Source of the DNA: Tidjanibacter sp.
GTDB taxonomy: Bacteria; Bacteroidota; Bacteroidia; Bacteroidales; Rikenellaceae
Length of the DNA stretch: 38,624 bases
Reading direction: 5' to 3'
Assembly: GCA_017936005.1 (NCBI GenBank)
Contig: JAGBGK010000037.1
Coordinates: 1-38,624 of the forward strand
A program made the position numbers and the translations under genes. Below the pieces are notes generated by a model. That model saw nothing but the letters and a program-made list of their open reading frames with translations. It was not told where the DNA came from and made no database searches. Shown here in pieces: positions 23,807 to 32,686 of this stretch; within the stretch, counting starts at the first letter, position 1; every line of letters begins with the position of its first letter.

Positions 23807-24661
23807 ATGAAAACAGAGTACATCCCTTTTGTAGAGGAACTTATTGAACTAGCAATTAAGGAGGATATTGGCGATGGCGACCACACCTCCCTTTCGACCA
23901 TTCCTGCCGATGCTCGTGGTAGGATGAAACTGTTGGTGAAACAAGATGGTATCATTGCCGGTATTGAGGTTGCTGTGGCTGTGTTCCGCAGGCTGGACGA
24001 GAGCATTGAGATTGATTTGAAAGTGGCCGATGGTGACCAAGTGAAGGTGGGCGACGTGGCGTTCTATGTGGAGGGCCGCATTCAGACTCTCTTGCAGGCC
24101 GAGCGTATTGTGCTCAACATTATGCAGCGTATGAGTGGCGTAGCAACCCAGACGGCTGTCTATGCTAAGGCTTTGGAGGGTACGCAGTGCAAGGTGCTTG
24201 ATACCCGTAAGACTACCCCCGGTATGAGGGTGCTGGATAAGATGGCAGTGAAGATTGGTGGTGGCGAGAACCACCGCATTGGTCTGTTTGATATGGTGCT
24301 TTTGAAAGATAACCACATCGACTTTGCGGGCGGTATTGTGCCTGCCATCAAGAGTGTTAAGGAGTATCTTAAAGCGAAGGGTAAGAATATTCCCATCGAG
24401 TGCGAGGTGCGCTCGTTGGAGGACATCGACTTGGTCTTTGAGGCGGGTGGTGTTGACCGCATTATGTTCGACAACTTCACTCCCAAGATGACTCGTAAGG
24501 CTGTGGAGAAGGTGGCAGGTAGGTGTAGCACCGAGTCCTCGGGCGGCATCACGCTCGAAACAATGAGAGAGTATGCCGAGGCAGGTGTGGACTACATCTC
24601 CGTTGGTGCACTCACCCACCAGATTAAGAGCCTCGATTTGAGCTTGAAAGCTTGTAAGTAG
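23807..24661 (+). CDS. nadC: Quinolinate phosphoribosyltransferase (nicotinate-nucleotide pyrophosphorylase)
   Basis: This 284-residue enzyme converts quinolinate and PRPP to nicotinate mononucleotide in de novo NAD synthesis. Recognisable segments are E-D-I-G-D-G-D-H-T-S near the start, Q-R-M-S-G-V-A-T, D-T-R-K-T-T-P-G, H-R-I-G-L-F-D-M-V-L-L-K-D-N-H and the C-terminal E-S-S-G-G-I. The frame opens earlier (23708) but M-K-T-E-Y at 23807 gives the standard family start and lies downstream of the -7 element. nadA and nadB are not in the window. Confidence 0.96.
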   Translation: MKTEYIPFVEELIELAIKEDIGDGDHTSLSTIPADARGRMKLLVKQDGIIAGIEVAVAVFRRLDESIEIDLKVADGDQVKVGDVAFYVEGRIQTLLQAERIVLNIMQRMSGVATQTAVYAKALEGTQCKVLDTRKTTPGMRVLDKMAVKIGGGENHRIGLFDMVLLKDNHIDFAGGIVPAIKSVKEYLKAKGKNIPIECEVRSLEDIDLVFEAGGVDRIMFDNFTPKMTRKAVEKVAGRCSTESSGGITLETMREYAEAGVDYISVGALTHQIKSLDLSLKACK

Positions 24662-24714
24662 AATACCTTGATTTAGGTATCGTACCACAAAATAAAAAAT
24701 ACACAATTTTGGGT

Positions 24715-24746
24715 ATTGTGCCGCAGTGTATAGGAGAGTACCTTTG
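24715..24746 (+). promoter_or_regulatory. Promoter of the dpp4/TonB receptor/HMA operon
   Basis: ATTG (24715-24718) is followed after 20 bases by TACCTTTG (24739-24746). The leader would be only about 10 bases before the ATG at 24763, which supports that start over the longer frame at 24709. Confidence 0.6.
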
Positions 24747-24762
24747 CCCCGAAATTATACCG

Positions 24763-26907
24763 ATGAAGAAATTTATTCTTATCATACTCGCAACCATTTG
24801 TGCCGTTGTTACGGTTGGTGCACAACCTCGCTTTACCTACGACGATATCGCCGATGGTAAGTTTAGGGCTAAGAGCGTGGGAGGACTACGCTCGATGGCC
24901 GATGGCAACCACTACACCACCTTTGAGGATGGGTGTATCTACCGCCACGCCTACAATGGCCGTGAACAAAAGAGTCTTATTTTGGATGTCAAGAGTGTCG
25001 GTATAGAGGGGAGGATTGGCGATTATACCTTCTCGCCCGACGAGAGCAAAATCCTTCTGCGACTCGATAGCGAGCCACTCTACCGCCGTAGCCACTTCTC
25101 CCGCTATGTGGTCTATGACCTCGCTTCGGGAACAGTGGAGAGCGTGGATGAGAGCGGCAGGCTCCGCTGGGTGGAGTTTGCTCCGAATGGCAAAAAGGTG
25201 GCCTTTGTGAAGGATAACAACCTCTATATCCGAGATTTGGAGTGTAGGTTTACCTATCCTGTGACCGAGGATGGCGAGTGGAACCACATCATCAATGCTA
25301 TGCCCGATTGGGTGTATGAGGAGGAGTGGGGTATCGACAATGCCTTTGAGTGGTCGCCCGATGGGGAGCAAATTGTTTTCCTCAAAAGCGACGAGAGTGG
25401 GGTGAAGGAGTTTGGGTTTATGAAGTACCTCACGGGCTCGCCCTATCCCGAACTCTTCAAGTATAAATATCCCAAGGCTGGCGAAAGGAACTCCACCGTG
25501 TCGCTCCACCTCTTCAATGTGGCCGATGGTACCACTACCAGAGTAAGCCACAACACCCCCGAGGAGGACCTCTATATTCCATTCTTCGATTGGACTCCCG
25601 ATGGTAGGCTCTACTACTTTGTCATCAACCGCCTGCAAAACAACCTCACTGTGGTGTTGTGTGAGAGGAGTGGAGAGCAGAGGAATATCTACGAAGAGCA
25701 GGATAGCAAATACATCGACGGCATTGGACTTGGTACAATCACTTTCCTCTCCGACTCGGACCGCTTTCTGGTGCTGAGCGAGAGGGGTGGCTATAACCAC
25801 CTCTACCTTTCGAGCCTCTCGAAGGGCGAACTTGTGCCCATCACTTCGGGCGATTGGAACGTAACGCAGGTGGTGTGTGCTACGGATAAGAAAATTTGGT
25901 ACCTCTCGACCGAGGGCTCGCCCTTGCGTAGGGAGCTCTACTCGATTGATGTCAATGGTAAAAACAAGAAGCGACTATCTACCACTGCGGGTACCTATTC
26001 CATCGTGCCGAGCGAGGGTTGCCGCTACTATGTGAGCTACTTCTCCAATGCCACCACGCCTAATATCGTAACACTCCATAAGGGTAACGGCAAGTTGGTG
26101 GATACGTTGGAGAGCAATGTGGCGTTAAGAAAGTATATAGCCGAGGTGCAGCTTCCGGCCAAGGAGTTTTTCACCTTCACCACCGAGCGTGGCGACACCC
26201 TCAATGCCTACATCAAGAAGCCCACAGGGTTTGACCCAAGCAAAAAATACCCCGTGCTGATTACCCAATACAGCGGCCCCGGCTCGCAGGATGTGAGGGA
26301 TAGGTGGACGATTGATTGGGAGGATGCACTCGTACAGCAAGGCTACGTTGTGGTCGATTGCGACCCGAGGGGTACGGGCTACCGCAGTGCAGCCTTCAAG
26401 AAGAGCACCTATGGTATTATGGGCAGGCTCGAAACGGAGGATCAGATTAGCTTCGCCCGCTGGGTTGCACAGCAGGAGTGGGCCGATGGAGAGCGCATCG
26501 GTATCTACGGATGGAGCTATGGTGGTTTTATGGCTCTGAACTGCATTCTCAAAGGGGCCGATGTGTTTAAGATGGCAATTTCGGTGGCTCCCGTAACTTC
26601 GTGGCGTTACTACGACTCGGTCTATACCGAGCGTGTGAATGGCCTGCCACAGAGCAATGCCGAGGGCTATGACGAGCCTTCGCCCATTGGCTATGCAGCC
26701 AATTTGAAAGGAAAACTACTGCTGATGCACGGCACAGCTGATGATAACGTACACGTGCAGAATACCCACGCTATGGCCTATGAGTTTGTCAAGGCGGGTA
26801 AGCAGATTGATATGATGATTTATACCGACGACAACCACTCAATGGTGCCCTATGGACGTAGGAACGTAAGGCAAAAGATGGTTGATTACTGTATTGAAAA
26901 CTTATGA
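24763..26907 (+). CDS. dpp4: Dipeptidyl peptidase IV (S9B family)
   Basis: This 714-residue periplasmic serine peptidase removes X-Pro (and X-Ala) dipeptides from peptide N-termini. A signal peptide (about 1-20, ending V-G-A-Q) precedes an eight-bladed propeller region, which contains D-W-V-Y-E-E-E, the Glu pair that binds the substrate amino terminus. The alpha/beta-hydrolase domain has G-W-S585-Y-G-G, D660 in H-G-T-A-D-D-N-V-H and H692 in D-D-N-H-S, the complete triad in the DPP IV layout. Its stop codon overlaps the ATG of the next gene, a metal-type TonB-dependent receptor, so the genes are cotranscribed, an unusual pairing. With DPP11 it supports peptide use. Confidence 0.93.
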   Translation: MKKFILIILATICAVVTVGAQPRFTYDDIADGKFRAKSVGGLRSMADGNHYTTFEDGCIYRHAYNGREQKSLILDVKSVGIEGRIGDYTFSPDESKILLRLDSEPLYRRSHFSRYVVYDLASGTVESVDESGRLRWVEFAPNGKKVAFVKDNNLYIRDLECRFTYPVTEDGEWNHIINAMPDWVYEEEWGIDNAFEWSPDGEQIVFLKSDESGVKEFGFMKYLTGSPYPELFKYKYPKAGERNSTVSLHLFNVADGTTTRVSHNTPEEDLYIPFFDWTPDGRLYYFVINRLQNNLTVVLCERSGEQRNIYEEQDSKYIDGIGLGTITFLSDSDRFLVLSERGGYNHLYLSSLSKGELVPITSGDWNVTQVVCATDKKIWYLSTEGSPLRRELYSIDVNGKNKKRLSTTAGTYSIVPSEGCRYYVSYFSNATTPNIVTLHKGNGKLVDTLESNVALRKYIAEVQLPAKEFFTFTTERGDTLNAYIKKPTGFDPSKKYPVLITQYSGPGSQDVRDRWTIDWEDALVQQGYVVVDCDPRGTGYRSAAFKKSTYGIMGRLETEDQISFARWVAQQEWADGERIGIYGWSYGGFMALNCILKGADVFKMAISVAPVTSWRYYDSVYTERVNGLPQSNAEGYDEPSPIGYAANLKGKLLLMHGTADDNVHVQNTHAMAYEFVKAGKQIDMMIYTDDNHSMVPYGRRNVRQKMVDYCIENL

Positions 26908-29222
26908 TGATTAGAAAGATAATAATAACACTTACAATTGCTCTTTTGGGAGTATTCTCTGTTGCTGCACAAAATGTGGCAGGTAGGGTTGTTGACACCA
27001 AAGGAGAACCCATCATAGGAGCTACTATCTATTGGGATGGTACAACAGTTGGTACTGTTACGGACGGAGAGGGACGCTATGAGGTATATCGCGTGAAGGA
27101 ACACAATGTGCTGGTGGCCACCTACTTGGGATATACGGATGTGGCAGTTGAGGTGCCCAAAGACCAGAAGGAGGTCAACTTCACACTCTCCGAGGGCGTT
27201 GGTATTGAGGAGGTTGTGATTGAGGGCACGGCAAGTGGCAACTTTATCCGTCAGGGCGGTATTGCCAAGGACGAGATGATTAGTTTTGCGGGCCTTTGCA
27301 AGATGGCTTGTTGTAATTTGGCCGAGAGTTTCGAGAACTCCGCTTCGGTTACGGTGGGTTATAGCGACGCTGTGAGTGGCAGTAGGCAGATTAAGATGTT
27401 GGGCCTTGCAGGTACCTACACCCAGATACTCGACGAGAATAGGCCCATTATGCGTGGCATTGGCTCGCCCTACGGACTCAATTATACCCCCGGTATGTGG
27501 CTCAACTCCATTCAGGTATCCAAGGGCGTGGCTTCGGTTACTGCGGGCCACGAAGCCATCACGGGACAGATTAACCTCGAATACCGCAAGCCTACCGACG
27601 AGCAAAAGTTCTTCCTAAACCTCTACTTCGACAACGAGTTGAAACCGGAGATGAATGTGGCAGTACCCATTGCGCTCACGAAAGATAAGGCCTTGACTAC
27701 AACCATATTGCTCCACTATTCGGGCGACACCAACGAGTATGACCACAATGGCGATGGTTTTAGGGATTTGCCTATGGCACAGCAGTTTAATGTTGCTAAC
27801 CGCTGGCTCTATCAGGCTCCCAATGGTACCCAATGGCGTTGGGGTTGGAGGTTTGTTGACGAGAACCGTGAGGGTGGTCAGATGGGCTATGACCACAAGA
27901 CGATGTATGACCAACTCGTGAGCGAGAAGCCACAAACCTATGGCTCCGATATGCACAACCGAGGCCTTAATGCCTACTTGAAGGTGGGTAAACCCGTTGG
28001 CGCAGCAGTGTGGGATGAGGAAAACCAGGAGGAGGCTCGTTCCAGCGTAGCCTTTGTGATGGATATGGATAACTTCGCAATGGACTCCTACTTTGGTCGT
28101 AATACCTACAACGGGTTGGAACAATCCGTGTGGGGTAATCTGACCTACCAACACTACTTTACGGGACGTTCCTACCTCACCACAGGTGCTTCGATGTGGG
28201 TGCGCCACGTGGAGGAGGATGTGGTGCAAACCGCCCTGCCACTCCAAAACTATATGGATGTGTTGGAGCCGGGAGTGTTTGCGGAATATACCTATAACAT
28301 AAAGGATAAGTTCTCGTTGGTGGCAGGCGTGAGGGGCGACCTTTCGACCATCCCCGGTGGTGTGAGCGAGTCGGGCGAGTCGATAGCCACCGAGAGCGAG
28401 TTTTTGCTCACTCCTCGTATGCACCTTCGATATAACCTCACCGAGCAGACCGCTTTGAGGGCTTCGGCAGGTTTGGGCTCGCGCAGGGTTATGCCCTTCA
28501 CGGACAATATCTGGATGCTCGGCACCAACCGCACCATTGTCAATACCTTGCAGACGGGCGAGGATATTGAGAAGGCAGCCACTATGGGTGCAAGCCTCAC
28601 TCACACGTTGAGCCTTGTGGACTACAACGACCTCACGGTTAGTCTCGACTATTTCCACACCCGTTTTTCCAATGCGGTGTTGGCCGACCAAGAAAGGGCT
28701 GATAATAGCATCTGCCTTTACGCCCTTGATGGCCCCGCCTTTGCGAACAATTGGCAGGTGGATGTGCAGTGGACTCCCCTCGAAGGACTCGACATATTTA
28801 CCACGTTCCGCTATACCGACTCGAAGATAACCAAAGAGTGGGAGGGTGTTAAGCACCTTGTTGACCGACCTTTGGTGGGTAAGTTCAAGGGCCTTGTGAA
28901 TGTTCAATATGCTACCAAGTTCCGCCGTTGGGTGTTCGACTTTACGGCCCAACTCAACGGCCCTATGAGGTTGCCTGCACTTGACGGAAATGTTTTGGCT
29001 GCCGACTATTCGCCCATCTATCCTATGTTCTACGGACAGGTGAGCCACCGCATTGGACAGTGGGACATCTACGTCGGTTGCGAGAACATACTCAACTATA
29101 TGCAACACAACCCAATTATTGCAGCCGACAAACCCTTCTCGCCCGACTTCAACTCGTCGGTGGTGTGGGGTCCGCTGATGGGTAGGAAGTTCTACATTGG
29201 TGCAAGATTTAATTTATACTAA
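26904..29222 (+). CDS. TonB-dependent receptor, probable metal-uptake type
   Basis: This 772-residue outer-membrane receptor has a signal peptide (about 1-22), a carboxypeptidase-regulatory-like domain (about 24-105), a plug (about 115-225) and a barrel ending in F-Y-I-G-A-R-F-N-L-Y. The plug has C-K-M-A-C-C-N-L-A-E-S-F-E-N-S, followed by D-A-V-S-G-S-R-Q-I-K-M-L-G-L-A-G. I associate this pattern with Bacteroidota receptors next to secreted HMA proteins, where copper or another soft metal is the presumed cargo. The next gene encodes just such an HMA protein 15 bases downstream. ATG at 26904 overlaps the dpp4 stop (ATGA); a second ATG follows at 26907. Confidence 0.88.
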   Translation: MMIRKIIITLTIALLGVFSVAAQNVAGRVVDTKGEPIIGATIYWDGTTVGTVTDGEGRYEVYRVKEHNVLVATYLGYTDVAVEVPKDQKEVNFTLSEGVGIEEVVIEGTASGNFIRQGGIAKDEMISFAGLCKMACCNLAESFENSASVTVGYSDAVSGSRQIKMLGLAGTYTQILDENRPIMRGIGSPYGLNYTPGMWLNSIQVSKGVASVTAGHEAITGQINLEYRKPTDEQKFFLNLYFDNELKPEMNVAVPIALTKDKALTTTILLHYSGDTNEYDHNGDGFRDLPMAQQFNVANRWLYQAPNGTQWRWGWRFVDENREGGQMGYDHKTMYDQLVSEKPQTYGSDMHNRGLNAYLKVGKPVGAAVWDEENQEEARSSVAFVMDMDNFAMDSYFGRNTYNGLEQSVWGNLTYQHYFTGRSYLTTGASMWVRHVEEDVVQTALPLQNYMDVLEPGVFAEYTYNIKDKFSLVAGVRGDLSTIPGGVSESGESIATESEFLLTPRMHLRYNLTEQTALRASAGLGSRRVMPFTDNIWMLGTNRTIVNTLQTGEDIEKAATMGASLTHTLSLVDYNDLTVSLDYFHTRFSNAVLADQERADNSICLYALDGPAFANNWQVDVQWTPLEGLDIFTTFRYTDSKITKEWEGVKHLVDRPLVGKFKGLVNVQYATKFRRWVFDFTAQLNGPMRLPALDGNVLAADYSPIYPMFYGQVSHRIGQWDIYVGCENILNYMQHNPIIAADKPFSPDFNSSVVWGPLMGRKFYIGARFNLY

Positions 29223-29237
29223 TACCTAATTAAGACT

Positions 29238-29618
29238 ATGAAAAGATTGTTTGTCGTGATGCTGGCCCTCGTTATCGGTGTGGGTGCAGTGTGTGCACAG
29301 CAGAAGAAAGAGGTGAAGAATAGGGCGACCGTAACCTTCGCCACCAACCTCGATTGTGAGAATTGTGCCAAGAAGATTTTGGATGTTATTCCTTTCAAGA
29401 AGGGTGTGAAGGATGTGGTTGTTGACGTTCCCACCAAAGCTGTGACCGTTACCTATGACCCCCGCAAGACCAACGAGGCTGCGCTCGCAGAGGCTTTGGA
29501 GAAGATTGACGTGCGTGTTGTGAAAGGCTGCGAGGGCGAGTGTAAAGAGCACGACCACAAAGGCCATAATCACGACCACAAAGGTCACGACCACAATCAC
29601 GCAGGACACAAACACTGA
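29238..29618 (+). CDS. Secreted heavy-metal-associated (HMA) protein with His-rich tail
   Basis: This 126-residue protein has a signal peptide (about 1-20, ending V-C-A-Q), one ferredoxin-like HMA domain (about 29-97) with the metal-binding C40-E-N-C43 motif in L-D-C-E-N-C-A-K-K, a second Cys pair (C98, C102), and a tail from residue 105 containing ten His alternating with Asp, Gly, Lys and Asn. The build suggests a periplasmic chaperone or buffer for Cu, Zn or similar. It directly follows the TonB-dependent receptor, so it probably accepts the metal the receptor imports. The His-rich end could also store metal. Confidence 0.9.
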   Translation: MKRLFVVMLALVIGVGAVCAQQKKEVKNRATVTFATNLDCENCAKKILDVIPFKKGVKDVVVDVPTKAVTVTYDPRKTNEAALAEALEKIDVRVVKGCEGECKEHDHKGHNHDHKGHDHNHAGHKH

Positions 29619-29631
29619 TGTTTAGGGTGGC

Positions 29632-29719
29632 GTTACACTCCTTGCGAGTGGCGTTGCCTCAAATAAAATCGCAGGTTACCTCGGAAGTAACCTGCGATTT
29701 TATTTTATAGGAGTGTAAC
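29632..29719. terminator. Nested inverted repeats / bidirectional terminator between the HMA gene and typA
   Basis: The inner stem is 19 bp and perfect (29661-29679 with 29687-29705, 7-base loop) with an A/T-rich base on each side. An outer 11-bp inverted repeat, GTTACACTCCT at 29632-29642 and AGGAGTGTAAC at 29709-29719, encloses it. The inner element is a strong bidirectional terminator for the convergent genes; the outer arms are extra and unexplained. Confidence 0.85.
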
Positions 29720-31534
29720 CTATTGTTGCTGCTGGGCCTTTTCGGCACGCTTGCGGTCAATCTCGCTCAACAGGATTTTACGCATACGCATAAACTTGGG
29801 CGTAATCTCCACATACTCGTCCTCACGGATGTATTCGAGTGCCTCCTCCAACGAGAACTTCACAGCAGGAGCAAGGATGATTTTTTCGTCCGAGCCGCTA
29901 GCACGCATATTGGTCAGCTTCTTACTCTTGGTCAGATTGAGGCAAATGTCGTTGTCACGAGTGTTCTCGCCAACCACCTGACCGCAGTAGATTTCGTCGC
30001 CGGGCTCCACAAAGAAACGGCCCCTATCCTGCACCTTGCCCAACGCATAGGCATAGGCCTGACCGGTTTCCATCGCTACCAACGAGCCCACCGAACGCAT
30101 CTCAATCTCACCCTTGTAGGGCTCAAAGCCTTTCAGACGGTGAGCCATAATGGCCTCGCCTGCGGTGGCAGTCAGGAGGTTGCTCCTCAGACCGATGATA
30201 CCCCTTGAAGGGATGTCAAATTCGAGCCTTGTGCGCTCGTTGCGCGACTCCATATTGCGCAACGTACCCTTACGCTTGGTGGCAAGCTCAATAGCCTTGC
30301 CTGAGTAGTCATCGGGTACGTCAATGGTAAGCTCCTCCACAGGCTCACACTTCACGCCGTCAATCTCCTTGAAGAGCACCTTGGGCTGGCCTACCTGCAA
30401 CTCGTAACCCTCACGTCGCATCGTTTCGATGAGCACCGAGAGGTGCAACACACCACGGCCATAGACAATAAACTTGTCGGCACTATCGCCCTGCTTAACC
30501 CTCAGTGCGAGGTTTTTCTCCAACTCCTTGTCCAGACGCTCCTTGATGTGACGGCTGGTAACAAACTTACCATCTTTGCCAAAGAAGGGCGAGTCGTTGA
30601 TGGTAAAGAGCATACTCATAGTGGGCTCGTCAATGGTGATGGGAGGCAGTGGTTCGGGGTTCTCGAAGTCGCAAATGGTGTCGCCAATCTCGAAGCCGTC
30701 AATGCCCACGAGTGCACAAATCTCGCCACACTCCACCTGCTCGGCTTTGGCTTTGCCGAGGCCCTCAAACACCATCAGGTCTTTGATTTTGCTCTTGACG
30801 AGTGTCTTGCCATCACGCTTTGCAAGCGTTACGTTCATACCCGCACGCAAGGTGCCACGAGTGAGTTTGCCCACAGCAATACGGCCCAAGTAGGGCGAGT
30901 ATTCGAGCGAGGTGATGAGCATCTGGGGAGTACCCTCCACCTTCTCGGGCTCGGGGATTTCGTCAATGATGGTGTCGAGCAGAGGGGTGATGGTGTTGGT
31001 TTTCTCCTTGTAGGTGTGGGACATCCACCCCTGCTTTGCACTACCGTAGATGACCTTGAAGTCCAACTGCTCCTCGTTGGCATCGAGGGAGAACATAAGG
31101 TCGAAAACCTGCTCATACACATAGTCGGGACGGCAGTTGGGCTTATCTACCTTGTTTACAACCACGATGGGTTTCTTTCCCAATGCGAGTGCCTTCTGCA
31201 ACACAAAACGTGTCTGGGGCATAGTACCCTCAAAGGCGTCCACCAACAGAATAACGCCGTCGGCCATGTTGAGCACCCTCTCAACCTCTCCACCAAAGTC
31301 GGAGTGGCCGGGGGTGTCTATGATGTTAATCTTGTAGTCCTTGTAGATTACCGACACGTTTTTCGACAGAATGGTAATACCCCTCTCCCTTTCGAGGTCG
31401 TTGTTGTCGAGCACGAGAGTGCCGCTAGCCTCCTGATTGCGGATGAGGTTGGCTTGCAGAATCATCTTGTCCACGAGGGTGGTTTTACCGTGGTCAACGT
31501 GTGCGATAATTGCGATGTTGCGTAGTTTTTGCAT
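29720..31534 (-). CDS. typA: Translational GTPase TypA/BipA
   Basis: This 604-residue ribosome-associated GTPase aids ribosome assembly and stress or cold adaptation. G1 is A-H-V-D-H-G-K-T-T near residue 17, switch II is D-T-P-G-H-S-D-F, and G4 is N-K-V-D. The length and C-terminal [11 protein letters not shown] (residues that bind the ribosome decoding region) are typical. It is transcribed divergently from aroB, with symmetric promoter elements between them, and ends against the terminator shared with the HMA gene. Confidence 0.97.
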   Translation of the reverse strand: MQKLRNIAIIAHVDHGKTTLVDKMILQANLIRNQEASGTLVLDNNDLERERGITILSKNVSVIYKDYKINIIDTPGHSDFGGEVERVLNMADGVILLVDAFEGTMPQTRFVLQKALALGKKPIVVVNKVDKPNCRPDYVYEQVFDLMFSLDANEEQLDFKVIYGSAKQGWMSHTYKEKTNTITPLLDTIIDEIPEPEKVEGTPQMLITSLEYSPYLGRIAVGKLTRGTLRAGMNVTLAKRDGKTLVKSKIKDLMVFEGLGKAKAEQVECGEICALVGIDGFEIGDTICDFENPEPLPPITIDEPTMSMLFTINDSPFFGKDGKFVTSRHIKERLDKELEKNLALRVKQGDSADKFIVYGRGVLHLSVLIETMRREGYELQVGQPKVLFKEIDGVKCEPVEELTIDVPDDYSGKAIELATKRKGTLRNMESRNERTRLEFDIPSRGIIGLRSNLLTATAGEAIMAHRLKGFEPYKGEIEMRSVGSLVAMETGQAYAYALGKVQDRGRFFVEPGDEIYCGQVVGENTRDNDICLNLTKSKKLTNMRASGSDEKIILAPAVKFSLEEALEYIREDEYVEITPKFMRMRKILLSEIDRKRAEKAQQQQ

Positions 31535-31566
31535 CTTCTTTATCTGTGTTCTCTTTATTTTTACGG

Positions 31567-31609
31567 CTACAAAGGTAGTAAATTATGCCGTTTTGTACTA
31601 CCTTTGTAG
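31567..31609. promoter_or_regulatory. Palindromic divergent promoter between typA and aroB
   Basis: A perfect 14-bp inverted repeat, CTACAAAGGTAGTA (31567-31580) and TACTACCTTTGTAG (31596-31609), has a 15-base spacer. Each arm contains TACCTTTG read outward: minus strand 31570-31577 facing typA and plus strand 31599-31606 facing aroB. No clear -33 elements are seen. The arrangement suggests joint control or overlapping polymerase binding. Confidence 0.6.
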
Positions 31610-31630
31610 TAAATAAAGATAGACTTTTTT

Positions 31631-32626
31631 ATGTGTAAAGAGTTGAAAATTGAGTTTTCACACACTCTTGTGAGCGAAATCCACGTGGGCAAGGTGGAGG
31701 AACTGCTCCCTACGCTACTACCTGAGGGTAGGGTGGTGGCTGTTGTGGACCGCAATGTGCGCCACCTTTGCGACCGTTTGGGCGTGGAGGAACTCTTTGT
31801 TGTGGATGCAAGCGAGGAGGCCAAAACCATCGACACCGCAGCGAAGATTTGGAGCTGCTTGGTGGAGAAGAGTGCAGACAGAAATACTTTTCTGCTCGGC
31901 ATAGGTGGTGGTATTACCACAGACCTTGTGGGTTTTGTGGCTGCAACCTATATGCGTGGTATTCGTTTTGGCCTTGTACCCACCACGCTGCTTGCGCAGG
32001 TGGATGCAGCCATTGGCGGCAAGTGCGGAGTGAACTTCGGGGGTTATAAGAATATGATAGGGTGCTTTGCACCAGCAAGGTGGGTCGTATGCGATGTGAA
32101 CTTGCTCTCCACGTTGGGCCACAGGGAACTGCGCTCGGGTATGGCGGAGGTTATCAAGACCGCTATCCTCGGTGATGCTGCCTTGTTTGCGCTCTGCGAG
32201 CAGAACAATATTGAGAGCCTTGCTGGTAATGACGAGTTGTTTGGCGAGGTGGTACGACGTGCTGCTGCTGTCAAATGTGCAGTTGTGCAGAGGGACTTGT
32301 TGGAGAGTGGTGAACGCAAAAAACTCAACCTCGGACACACCCTTGCTCACGCCATCGAGAGCCTTACGAGGGAGTACACCCACGGCGAGGCGGTGGCCAT
32401 TGGACTCGCCTATGTGGCTGCCAAATCGCTCAATGGGGGGCTTCTCACGCAGAACGACTATCAGCGCATTGTTGCGGTCTTGCAACACTATGACCTACCA
32501 ACTTCGGTGGACCTACCCGAAGATGAACTTTGGGCGGCAATGGGCCACGACAAGAAGAATAAGGAGGGCCGAATTGGTTGGGTTCTCCCAACGGGCATAG
32601 GAGAATTAGTAATCAGTTGTCAGTAA
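31631..32626 (+). CDS. aroB: 3-dehydroquinate synthase
   Basis: This 331-residue NAD- and metal-dependent enzyme forms 3-dehydroquinate from DAHP in the shikimate pathway. Signature segments are G-G-G-I-T-T-D-L-V-G-F near residue 95, P-T-T-L-L-A-Q-V-D-A-A-I-G-G-K (about 117-131), the metal-binding E in R-S-G-M-A-E-V-I-K, and L-N-L-G-H-T-L-A-H-A-I-E. It is slightly shorter than the common length of about 350. The last codons (E-L-V-I-S-C-Q) run into an A/T-rich repeat in which AGTAATCAGT occurs twice, so the C-terminus may have been rewritten by a repeat insertion. Confidence 0.96.
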   Translation: MCKELKIEFSHTLVSEIHVGKVEELLPTLLPEGRVVAVVDRNVRHLCDRLGVEELFVVDASEEAKTIDTAAKIWSCLVEKSADRNTFLLGIGGGITTDLVGFVAATYMRGIRFGLVPTTLLAQVDAAIGGKCGVNFGGYKNMIGCFAPARWVVCDVNLLSTLGHRELRSGMAEVIKTAILGDAALFALCEQNNIESLAGNDELFGEVVRRAAAVKCAVVQRDLLESGERKKLNLGHTLAHAIESLTREYTHGEAVAIGLAYVAAKSLNGGLLTQNDYQRIVAVLQHYDLPTSVDLPEDELWAAMGHDKKNKEGRIGWVLPTGIGELVISCQ

Positions 32627-32646
32627 TAAGTAATCAGTGAATAGTA

Positions 32647-32682
32647 GCGGCTCCCAATTGGGAGCCGCATTGTTTTGTTTTA
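32647..32682. terminator. Terminator downstream of aroB
   Basis: A perfect 22-base palindrome (32647-32668, arms GCGGCTCCCAA and TTGGGAGCCGC) is followed by a T-rich stretch. It lies between the convergent aroB and the DUF4251-like gene. Confidence 0.85.
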
Positions 32683-32686
32683 TTTG

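Noticed and set aside
24663-24680. Small hairpin after nadC as terminator
   Set aside because: The stem is only 6 bp (ATACCT/AGGTAT) and no T-run follows.
27615-29108. 497-codon minus frame opposite the metal-type receptor
   Set aside because: Antisense to a well-supported gene, with no recognised motif.
30443-31525. 360-codon plus frame opposite typA
   Set aside because: TypA is unmistakable on the minus strand; this is its shadow.
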